DNA of 64,000 bases. It comes from Rotaria macrura. Lineage: Eukaryota; Rotifera; Eurotatoria; Philodinida; Philodinidae. The notes under the pieces are model-generated. The model saw nothing but the letters and a program-made list of their open reading frames with translations, had not been told where the DNA came from and searched no databases. The stretch lies in the NCBI GenBank assembly GCA_900239685.1, contig OENT01000132.1, forward strand, positions 1 to 64,000. Reading direction: 5' to 3'. Both the position numbers and the translations under genes were made by a program. Position 1 is the first letter of the stretch. Every line of letters starts with the position of its first letter. Shown here piece by piece: positions 49,756-60,348 of this stretch.

Positions 49756-52676
49756 ATGCGACGAGGAGTTGGTATTGGCGCTATTAATCAACAGTTAATT
49801 GTTAAGGTAAGTCAAAAATCGAAAAGAAATTACTCTTTGTTTTTCCTATGTACTTGTTTGTATATTTAGAATAAATTCAATGAAAAAGGTTCAGAACTTG
49901 CACGTGATCAATTAGATAAGGTAGAATTTTTTTAAAATTTACTTTGAATCCTTATAAATAGAATTGTTCATGTCAATTTGCGTAGAAAATAAGTGTAGCA
50001 CGAAATAGCCAGTCGTTCAAGATGGCCCATTGTTTCTAAAAATAAATCTAATCAATTCTATGTCTCTTAATTTGAAGAGAGCAGTCTCTTCAGATAAAGA
50101 TCTTTCTAACATTTGAAACGACCAGAAAAGAAAATGTTGAAGAGGTTTTTTTTCGAGAAAAATATCGAACAAAGTGTGCACACTCGTTTTTTTTTTGTCA
50201 TTTCATCATTGTCAAAAAATCGTACCGAAAACAAATTAATCATAATGTTAATAAAACTAAACAACAAGGGTTCTTTAACAGCATATAAATCTCAAATTTG
50301 TTTCTCTCAGACAAAAGAGAGTCGACGATTGAAGAAAATAGTTGATTAGTTTCTATTATGAAATACGAACATTTCTATCAACAAGTGGAATCTAGTTGAC
50401 GATAGACGTACCAAAATATCGATATGATTGATTCTCTGTGGAAATTTATTCGATGTTAAATTTTTTTTTCTGTCTCTTAACGAATTTTATTAATCGAGTA
50501 TTAAATATGTTTCATATACGATGAACTTTTTCGATGCTTGTATAACAAAAGAATGTCATCAACCTCGAGCTTTCCTTTTAGTTGAACTTAATTGTATTCT
50601 TAGTGTTTGAAGTGAATATTCAACAATTGTATGTTAAATGAGTACAAAATTTCATACGATACGTATCATTGACATTCAGAATGTTAGTTCAATATTTACT
50701 CAATTGGTTTTAACTATTGATTAAGTTTCTTACGACTTGAATTTCGTTTTCATGCGATCATTTATTTCATCAAATCAGTCGAAAGGACTATGTTCAGCTG
50801 TGTTATAAATATTCACCAGGGAATAATCTCAATGTATCATCAATCATAAGTTGACTGAACTATTTCATTGAACAATTCTTGACATTGTTTTCATAGTAGA
50901 ATCTGTATGTTTGAATTTTGAGTTGTGGTAAAAACATTTTTTAATTTTCATTGCACTACGCATTTACAAGAAGTCACTTTTTCATATTTCGTTGAACAAA
51001 CAAAAAAAAACGAAGGTATTGGATCGATCGAATACAAAGTTTCAATAGTGGGGAAAAAAAGATAAAATATACTAAAGAAATTTGTGTCTGTGATTTCTTT
51101 GAGATTATTTCGTACGAAACAAAAAAAACATTCAATAATTGATCACTGCTGTGAAAAAATGTGTCCTCGTCATCGAGGCGCTGTCACCTTTCTCGAACAA
51201 ACTGTACACAATATTCTCAAATCGATTAACACGTGGTTATGTCGTGTTGACTATTCTATTCAGATCAGAGATATACGTACATAAAACTGACTGAAGTAAT
51301 TGAGACATCGACTGCTTGCTCTCATGGCTCATATATAGAACAACTAACGAATATAGTTAATAGCAGATAATGAACTACTGTGACGATTGAACGTTAACAA
51401 AAAGTAGAAAAGAAAGGAGTCACTCAGCGTAAATATAGTTTTTACAGAAAAAATTTCATCATACCTAAGTTTTGATTTTATTAGTTGTTAAACTAGGTGA
51501 CCATTCAAGATGCAGATTTTTCAATAATTATTCACGGAAAAGATCTCCGATTGAAAATAGACATAAGAATCATCAGGGAAAAGTATTGAAGAATAGATAA
51601 TGCGAACGAATGTTTGTTTTTTTCTCTAAAAATCCAAACATCATAATCGAAAAAGAGATCACAGTTTTTATGAAATCAACTAATTGAAAGGATCAATATC
51701 GACTTCTCGAGTAAAACCAATAAATCTTTCTTTTTCAAATAGAACGAATAGACTGTAACAGACGATGATTGGGCTAGATATTTGATCCGCATGAAATGTT
51801 TACTTTAATTTGATTGAGTTCATTCGAAATTAGATGAATTCAATTGTCATTGGGAACACAATTAAATTCAAAGATTTTGTCATTTCCTACCAGTTTGTAT
51901 TTGATAACTTTTGTCGATTTGAATTGTTTTGATATATTTAGCTTGCTAAACAATTTGAAACGTTTCGTGATAATTTGGAAAAATTTGCCGAAAAACATAA
52001 GAATGAAATAAAGAAAGATATTACATTTCGACGACAATTTCAAGAAATGTGTTCTACAGTTGGTGTTGATCCACTTGCATGTAAATATTCGATTTAAAAA
52101 AGAAACAACATATCTTGTGTACGATAGTCATTTAACGATTGTCTTTATCTAGCAAGTAAAGGTTTTTGGTCACAACTTCTTGGTGTTGGTGATTTCTATT
52201 ATGAATTAACTGTTCAAATAGTTGAAGTATGTGTTGCAACAAGTTCACAAAATGGTGGCATCATTTCACTTGATGAACTCCTATTACGTGTTAGAAAAGC
52301 ACGTGGCAAATCTCGTACAGCACAAGATGTTTCATCGGATGATATATTGTGTGCGATTAAAAAGTTACGTGCACTCGGCGACGGTTTTACGGTTATTGAA
52401 CCAACGACTAGTCAAGGGCGTATACTTATACAATCGATTCCAGGTGAACTAAGTATGGATCATACAGCAATATTAAATTCATTACAAACACGATCAAGTT
52501 TCTCTATCGAACAATTACGTGCACAATTTAAATGGAATGATGAACGTATAAAAACTGCTATCGATTTCATGATTAAGGAAGGTCTTGTATGGGTTGATAG
52601 TAATGGACAAAACACGGAATACTATTTTCCTGGTCTATTCACAGCACAGCGTGTGACAGCCGGTGAAAGTGTTTAA
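49756..52676 (+). CDS. SNF8: ESCRT-II subunit SNF8/VPS22 (EAP30)
   Basis: Exons 49756-49806, 49870-49920, 51942-52080 and 52153-52676 give 254 residues (human 258). SNF8/VPS22 is the central subunit of ESCRT-II, which helps sort ubiquitinated membrane proteins into multivesicular endosomes. Family features: N-terminal MRRGVGIGAI, a coiled-coil segment (KFAEKHKNEI), FRRQFQEMCSTVGVDPLAS-KGFW, GVGDFYYELTVQI, AIKKLRALGDGF, and the second winged helix with LSMDHT and a KEGLVWVD segment. The start is fixed by the conserved N-terminus. Intron 2 is 2.0 kb while the others are 63-72 bp. TTGTAG ends 5 bp before the ATG. The stop is only 97 bp before the TBCCD1 ATG on the same strand. Confidence 0.95.
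49921..51941 (+). other. 2.0 kb intron 2 of SNF8
   Basis: GTAGAA donor and ATATTTAG acceptor. AT-rich; the frames at 50113-50349, 51084-51284 and 51840-52043 have no recognisable protein. No TIR element was found in it. Confidence 0.6.
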
Positions 52677-52773
52677 TGAAATTTACTTTTATTATAATAT
52701 AATTTTTCAAACATTCATTTTGTTTTGTTTTTTTTTTCAATTCACAAATTTGTAATATTCATTGAAATTTCAG

Positions 52774-55700
52774 ATGAGTGAAAATCAGCATACAAGTGAT
52801 AATCGACATCATTTAGCTATATGGTGTCGTGCTGAAGTATTTACATTCGGCGCATTGACAACGCCACCACCACCTGATATTACACCTGCTGTAAGTTTTT
52901 ACTTGTATCAATGATAGTTTCTATGGCAGAACTATGTTTACTGCTCATGAATCATGTAGGTTGTAGTATCATCAGGAACGATTCATGATTGTATTGTTGA
53001 TATAGGTTTATGACAAAAAAATCTTGTTGTTTTCAAATCGCAATGAATGGTATAGTCCGTACATATTACTAGCAAGAAAAACATTCTGCTATTGTATTTT
53101 CAAGACACAGTTCTATAAAAATTTGAAATATGAAAATTTATCAAGCAAAGAAAAAGTGAATAACAGCGAAAACAAAGTTTAAATCTGAAAGAATGAGTTC
53201 AAATGGTTGTGTAAGCGTCTGCAAGGTTTTGGGCATTGAGCGAAAGTAAAAAGAAAAACATGAACAATTGACGTTTATTTTTACTTCTTTTATCTAGTTA
53301 CTAATAAAGAAGAAATGTTATTTTTGTTTTACAAAGTGCTAAAAGTCATTGCTCTTTTAAGCTAAATTTATCGACTATTTTAAGTTCAGTTCATAGTAGG
53401 TACTCGGTTTTGTGACGAATAATCTTTGATTTCAAATACCAAATGAAAGAAAGAAAAATGGATTTTCCTATTCGAGACAGTGTAACATGTCATTGTTTCT
53501 ATGAAATCATATACATCAACAAAAGTATACTCAATTGACCATAGAAATCTCTGCATCATATAAGATCTGCGTTACTTCTTCCATCTGATCTTGAAAATTT
53601 AATTAAAGAAAAAGATCAAGCGTTATACTAAGTAGAGCCATGTCACAACTCCTCATCATTCGAAATTCTTCAAATTCATCTATGCTTATTTTTAGATCAT
53701 GAACACGTTGATTGGACAAAAAAAAACTAAGATTATTTAACTTACAGTTGTTCATACATGTCATAATTAAGAAGTGAATTTGTTTGCCACTATTATTGTT
53801 GTTCTTCCAAACATAGGGAATGTTTCTTTTCAAAATAAAAATATTCATCTCTATCGGAATCATTGAATTTTGATCTGAAGCATTACTGATAGATAAATTT
53901 TTAGTTCCCTGAAAACGGATAAATTCCTTGTTGAATATATAATAGAGTAACTTACTATTTACTAGAATTTTTCTATGAAAAGAAATCAATCGATTTCTGA
54001 ATTCAGAGATCTTCTTTTAGTAATTAAAAAGTCGACCATCATACTGTTATTTTTGTTTTCGCGAGAAATATTCGACATTTCGTGATTTCGATCATTCTTT
54101 TTTACTCATAATAGTTTCATCGAAGTAACAAAATGATGTTATTTTCGAAAAATTATTTCATGTTTATTTTCTTTTGCATAGAGTTTAAAGTCGATTGTAA
54201 AATATATGAAAAAAAGCAACACAGCAGGGTATCCAAAAATGAAGTAAGTCTAATTTTTGGCTTATAATCGGTGAACAAATAAAACCTATTTTTATAGTTT
54301 TTTTTTCATAAAAGGAAAAAAATAAGACGAAGTAAAAGTTCGATTCCAAGTTCATTCGATAGAGAATTTTTCATTCGACAAAGTTTTCAAATCTTTTTTT
54401 CAAATAAGTTTTCATCGCCAACACAACATTGAAACGAACAACACGTACTCAGTCAATGGATCATGATCTCATATTTTCGGTTAACACAAATACATTTTTG
54501 TCAGCCAATATTCATCCGAAATTCGATGGTAAACGTGAAATATTTAGATTCAATAGATTAAAAATTTGTTGATTCTTACAATGTTACAATTCAGAAGAAA
54601 CTGGCACGAAACGAATATCAGTTCTCTTCCAATTGTGAAAGATTGCAAGTAAACAGTCTGTCGCCAAAGATCTTTTTTATTTTTTTGTACGTTTTTGACC
54701 TTCATAGTTAAACGACACAATACGTAATGGTTTTTTCCATATCTTATCGATAAAAAATCATGCTTGACAATTTTATACAGTGAAAACTTCTCTATCGAAT
54801 GAACTTAGAACGTAGTCTTTGCGCTCACTTATGTTTCTTCAAAGCAAGAAATACAATTTGCTCATTGTTTATACACTGACCGTTACGAATGCATATTGTT
54901 CTTTTTATTTTTAGTTATATGCTTTGGCGACATATTGCCTGTTCAAAATTACATATGTCTGAAGAATTAGCATGGATGTAAATATTTATTTATGAACTAG
55001 ATTGAAATTAATTGGTATCATCTTATTCTAGGTATTTTGAAACATACAGTATGTTAACAAATACATCAGCTCAACGTCGGATACAAACTGATATTCAAAT
55101 GGCTAAAGTCAATAGTACAGCTGAAATTGGTTAGTGACGATGATACATGTTATTTTGTTTTAAATATTGTTCGTTTTTATAGAAAGACTCAAAGATGCAA
55201 GGAAAGTTGATAGCCTTGCTTTTATTCTTCTTCTATTTCTTCAATCATTCCATCAAATTGATCTTAAATCGACACTTTCTCGAGACGAGTTCGTTGAATA
55301 GAATATTATTTGAAATATTGTTTTCGTTCGAATTCAATTATTCTAGATGGCCAAATCGTAAACGAAATTCTGATTTAGATGCTCGAAAAAATCGCGTACG
55401 TATTAAATCTATAGTTTTATTCAACCATGATAAATAAAGAGAATTTTGTTTTCATTTGAAGATTTACGATGAACAAAGTCATCAATTATTTCTGCAAGCA
55501 CATTTAGACGATCTATTAAATATTGTTTCAGAAACATCAGGTGATTTCGTAATTGAGTCTAAACAATATTTTCATGTTTTTTTTTTCGCTTTTTTCAATA
55601 TTTAAGAATCAAATAATCATGAAAATGTACAAGCTGCTACTTTAAGTATGGATGCAGTTACCGCTCTCAGTTATATATTCGAAGGAACATTCCATGAAAG

Positions 55701-58700
55701 TCTTCGAAAAATTATTCCATTACATGTCATCATTCAAAATGCATCAATTCAACATGAAATCGGCGTAGTAAGATGATAATACGATCTAGCGCAAAACATA
55801 GAAAGATAAAAAAGTACTGAGCACTTCTTGTCCCATGAGACAGTCGAAGAAAAACAACGCACATAAGTTGCTTCCTTCTTGTATTTTGATTGAAGGAAAA
55901 AAAAAGGAATGTGTCCCATATCAGATTCGTCTATTGTTACCAACAATAGATTACATTGAGTATCATCGTTTCCACTTGCTGCATTGTTATTTTTTCTTAC
56001 GATATAAAAATCTGTGTTTCCATTGAATAGAACAAATCGATTGTTCCATTTAAAAATTTATCGAATTTAATACGTCGTTCATTAATTGCAAATCCATTTC
56101 AAGTTGGACAAACCATGAAACGTGGAACACTTTTACCATTACCATTCAATAGTTAGTGTGTTCTATATATCGTTATGAAGTTAGACGAATATGAATATAT
56201 TTAGATCCAACACATGAACAAAGATCTGGTCGAGTGTTGTGTAATTCGAATTTTGCAGATGAATCGTAAGGATAAATGTTTATCGATTATTTTATTTAGT
56301 GAAAACTAATATACATCGTTTTACTTCTGTGTCTAGTCATAGATTCGTATTAATGACAATGATTAATCGATCATTAAGTGATCAGGTAAGAACGGACATA
56401 AATTGTGATAGTATTTCTCGGCAATATTGTGAAACGAGCGAGATCCCGTGCATACTGTGCGGTTGATTTTTCTGTAAATTTTCACATCCATGCTTTAACC
56501 TTGATCCAATAATAGACAATCTGCCGGTTCGAATTGTTTATAGATAGATTATAACTTTCTAGCCTTAATCCCTTTGCACTCTTATCTCCTAACAGCCTTA
56601 TATCATGGTAACCTATTCTAAAGCCTTCGAAAACATTCTCGATCATACATAGCGCATGATGACTCAAAGTTCTAGAATGTGCTAGAAATTTCCAGTAAGT
56701 ACTCGATCAGTGTCAAAGCTTATAGAGAATTCTGGATGACTTTGAAAGATTCTGGCAGAGTCCAGATATTTCTAGAACTTTCTAGGAACATAGCAGCATC
56801 CTGTTTCACCTTTAACTTTTGACCTGTAACCTTAATCTTTAACGTATCCACACGGTTCTCAGTGAAAGTTCAAGAGAAATCTAGAAAATTCTAGAACATA
56901 CTGGAAACCTATGGTTAGCCGAATAAATCTGAAAAGCTCTAGGAAATTCTAGAATCCTTAACCTTCAAACTTTCACCTTGAACCTTCGACCCGACACCGA
57001 GAAACACTCAGAGACACAGACACTGGACATAATACATATTTGTAGATGATGAATCTGTCGATGGTATTGTTTTTCATTTCAACACAAATTCTATAGTACG
57101 ATGTAAATGTGCATGTCATCATTAATACAAGTTTCTGTTCGCATGAATACAACGTACTAAAAAAAACTGAATATGTAAACAGATACAGCACAGAATAAGA
57201 TATAAAATCGTTGTCAATAATCCGTTATCTCTACGAGTTATTCAAAGCTAAACGTGATGCTTCGATCGGTTTAGAGTAGTCGAATCTATTTTTTTCTGTT
57301 CTTCATCAAGCAGAAGTCTTGAATTGACAGATATGTGATGGCTTCTGCTTTTCAATACGACATTCAATGATGGATCAGACACTTTTCACTGAACTGATAT
57401 CGTGGATCTGATAATGACTTATTCTAGAATTGCTAAGATTTTAAGTTTGAAATTGTTACTTCGTTGTTATCCACACTGTTGAGCATTGATCTACTGGATA
57501 TTGTGGAAAAGTTAATTATATACATTGGAAGGGTTATGCGTAATTTGTGCGAATGAATCATTGTTGTATGAGTGTTTCAACATAAAAGATACCACAACCG
57601 ATTATTTTCTCTTTCGAATAACTCTTGAGAAGCTTTTTCGATGAGTATAACCCGTTTACGACTTTCACCCTTCCATTGATTAACTGGTCGACTACGTTGC
57701 TTTTGTTAGTTGAAAGGCTGTAAGGAGGGATTACGATGACGTCTGTCCTAGAATGTACTGTTTTTTGTTTTAAGTTTAATTTCAATTAAGTTAACAGGTC
57801 GAATGAAAACATTCATCCAACCAACAACAATTTTAGACAATCAATGACATTGGTTTTAATAACAAAACAATAGTTGATTGATTTGTTTTCAAGAAAGTAG
57901 AATTCTATCGTCAATGTAGTTACTTCTGATTCAGGCATGCTTACGATAAGTTGTGACAAATAAAAAACTATATTTAGATATTTCCTCGCCTCTTAGTACG
58001 TTCTTGAAAAAATTCTACAAAAATTTCTAGATACATGCATTTCGAAAGAATTATGAAATCATAGAGAGTGATTTCTCTTATGCTAAAGAGTGACTGAAAA
58101 TGATGACAGATTTTTCTAAAACTGAGTTTGCGAATTCGAAATTTTTGAAACTAGCCCTCTCTCAAAAAAAGCTTTCGATAGCAAAAGAATCGACTGCCGT
58201 TTCAATTAGTCGAAATGAACTAAAAGCAACAACAATATTTTTTTTTTCATTCAGAAGTTTGAAAATAGATGGAGGAAAATTACGTTTTGCCAGTATTTAT
58301 GTGTCTATGGAGTATAGTGAAAGCGATGTTAAATAGATTAAAAAAAACTAGACTATGAAAATATCATGCATTTCCATATCCTAAAGTTACTTATAATAGA
58401 ATGAGAACCGTATTGAAAAGTCAGTATTTTGCTGTTGATTAATATCTGGCAACTTGCAAGCACAGAAACAAGTAAACAATCAATATTTTTCATTTATTTC
58501 ACTTTTTCAAAAGCACATGTCCTGATTCAAATCATACTTCTCTTGGTTATAATAGTTATTGGTCTTTGATCAATAAGATTTTTGTCAACTGGATACTTGC
58601 TAGTGTGTATCCTCAATAATTTCACCGTATTGATTGTCACTTACGTGTTTCTTAGATAGATTTTTAATCAACAGTAACTCCATAGGTCGAGTTCGGATAT

Positions 58701-60079
58701 AAATGAACATTTCAAAAATTAACCATAACATAAGTTAATCCAAGTTGAAGATTTAGTGTAAATTAAACTATACTTATTATTATTATATGATGTAAATTAT
58801 TTCACTTTGAGTTCTCATATATTTTCATTCTTGAAAACTAGTGAATGTCGAGTGTACTTTCGCTAATACGCTCCTGCATTCTTGCCATCGAAAAATAATG
58901 TCTTATTAGAGAAATTTGAGAATTCTAGTCACACGTCATTGGTATGTAGAATATTGATCAACAGACGACATGAAAACGATGGTATCTGTGTCTAACGTTA
59001 CTGGTTCTGCTCTTTTTCTATTCAATCGATATCATGTGAATAAATCATGTCCGACAGAAGTTGTTTTAGTTGACTTCAATGGATGTATACGATGACGAGA
59101 TTATCAATTGAAATAATAGAAAATGTCATGTTTTGTAGATTTCATCTAATTAAAACAATCATCGAATATTTTCCTGTTCGTTATTCTTTTCTAGCAATCG
59201 GCTGAAATCGCTAATGCAGAATTTCGTATACATCGTTGTAGTTATTCATATATCTATATACTTGCTCCATTACGGTAATTAATATTATTCTTGATATTAT
59301 ATTTTACTTCAACTGTTTACATTCAATATAGATGCGTTGAAGTTCGTAAATGTCATAATGTAACAATTGTTCTTGGCGCTGTTGAAACAACATTAAAAGT
59401 AACAGATTGTGAAAATGTATCCATTTCTGCTGTATGTCGTCGATTGCTTATCAGGTTACTTCTTTTTTTTGTTCGTTTTCTAGAATTATCTGTATTTTTC
59501 TTGTTTTCATTTTAGTCAATGTCGTTCATCATCATTTTATATTCATACACCAACACGGCCTTTAATACAATTAAACTGTGCTAGTTTACTATTTGCACCA
59601 TACAATGCATCACATGTTGAATTGCCCGAACAAATGGAACATGTTGGTCTCTGTAAAGAACTTAATCTATGGAATAAACCATTAGTTACACATCCGGCTG
59701 GTTATGTCGATGAACAACCATGGTCACTTCTTTCGCCGGATGATTTCTATCCAATTAGTTCAATAAGATTAGAAGATCAACAAACAGTTACGTAGAAAAA
59801 TAAATAAATTCAATTATTTCAATAATATAAACCTATATGTTTTTCTTTTGTATTCATATTTAGGATGGTTTAATTCCACTTCCATCTGAATATCAATCAG
59901 CCATAGATAAACGACAAAAATCGATATCAACATTAGCCAATGAAATCACAGCTGCACAATTGAATACTGAGCAACGTCAACGTTTTCAACGTTTTGTTGT
60001 GTCAAATTTTGAAGCATGGCTTGATGCAACAGGAAACGCTAAAATTCTTAATCATCTGTCTAGTTTACAACAACAATAA
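52774..60079 (+). CDS. TBCCD1: TBCC domain-containing protein 1
   Basis: Fifteen exons: 52774-52890, 54182-54243, 54915-54977, 55032-55129, 55183-55288, 55347-55395, 55462-55540, 55607-55767, 56031-56151, 56205-56265, 56337-56385, 59195-59274, 59332-59454, 59516-59786, 59864-60079. They encode 551 residues (human 557). TBCCD1 is a tubulin-cofactor-C-like protein associated with centrosome and Golgi positioning. Markers: LAIWCRAEVFTFGALTTPPP, LWRHIACSKLHMSEELAW, VDSLAFILLLFLQ, DEWPNRKR (needs the exon 5/6 join), FEGTFHESLRKI, then the beta-helical cofactor-C domain (EFRIHRCSYSYIYILAPLR, GAVETTLKVTDCENVSI, IHTPTRPL) and a C-terminal helical tail. Several donors are GTTNNN, typical of this gene rather than GTAAG. 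TTTCAG abuts the ATG directly. Intron 11 carries a Helitron-like element. Confidence 0.94.
52891..54181 (+). other. 1.3 kb intron 1 of TBCCD1
   Basis: GTAAGT to TTGCATAG. A 128-codon minus-strand frame at 53603-53989 has no recognisable homologue or splice context and is not called. Nothing else stands out. Confidence 0.6.
54244..54914 (+). other. 671 bp intron 2 of TBCCD1
   Basis: GTAAGT donor and TTTTTAG acceptor; the join restores KMNYMLWRHIAC. AT-rich, no element seen. Confidence 0.6.
56386..59194 (+). other. 2.8 kb intron 11 of TBCCD1
   Basis: GTAAGA to TTTTCTAG. Holds the inverted Helitron-like copy at 56435-57046. The remainder is AT-rich; the frames at 56973-57191, 57558-57785 and 58100-58336 are unrecognised. 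Confidence 0.65.
56435..57046 (-). mobile_element. Helitron-like non-autonomous element, copy B (inverted, intronic)
   Basis: On the minus strand it begins TCTACAAATATGTATTATGT at 57046, preceded by A, and ends GGGATCTCGCTCG followed by T at 56434. It shares with copy A (24701-25139) the CAGTGTSTGTRTCTSTG-like 5' region, the GTGAAAATTTACAG segment and the CGGGATCTCGCT terminus, as well as many TTCTAGAA words. Its final tetranucleotide is CTCG instead of CTAG, one substitution from the Helitron consensus. At 612 bp it is longer than copy A. Confidence 0.75.
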
Positions 60080-60348
60080 TCTCTTCAAACTTTTTTCTGC
60101 TTTCTCTCTGTCTCTCTCGCTTTTGTACTCTATTGTGACACATTTGTAAAAAAAAACAAAATATCAAAATTATCATAAAAAATTAGCGTATAAAGTATAT
60201 GGATGATTAATTCTACTTTTGGCTTTTTTGTTTTTATTATCATTCGTCTTTTTTATATGCATATAAAAAAACAGAAAGAAAAGGAGGATAATATTTAAAA
60301 AAAAATCACCGGAAAGACTATAAATGTCTTAGTGTTAAAAGTAATAAA
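60080..60348. other. 269 bp convergent gap between TBCCD1 and SLC12
   Basis: Carries candidate poly(A) signals for both genes: AATAAA on the plus strand at 60343-60348, and TTTATT at 60233-60238, which reads AATAAA on the minus strand 111 bp past the SLC12 stop. The two 3' ends may overlap. Confidence 0.5.

Noticed and set aside
53603-53989. 128-codon minus-strand open frame
   Set aside because: It sits in TBCCD1 intron 1 with no splice partners or recognisable homology. Its low-complexity, AT-driven composition suggests chance.
55195-55437. 80-codon hydrophobic frame
   Set aside because: Out-of-frame shadow of TBCCD1 exons 5-6. The correct frame gives the conserved VDSLAFILLLFLQ and EWPNRKR.
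56510-56540. GGTTCGAATT resembling a tRNA B box
   Set aside because: No matching A box or cloverleaf-forming arms at the required distance; it lies within the Helitron-like element.
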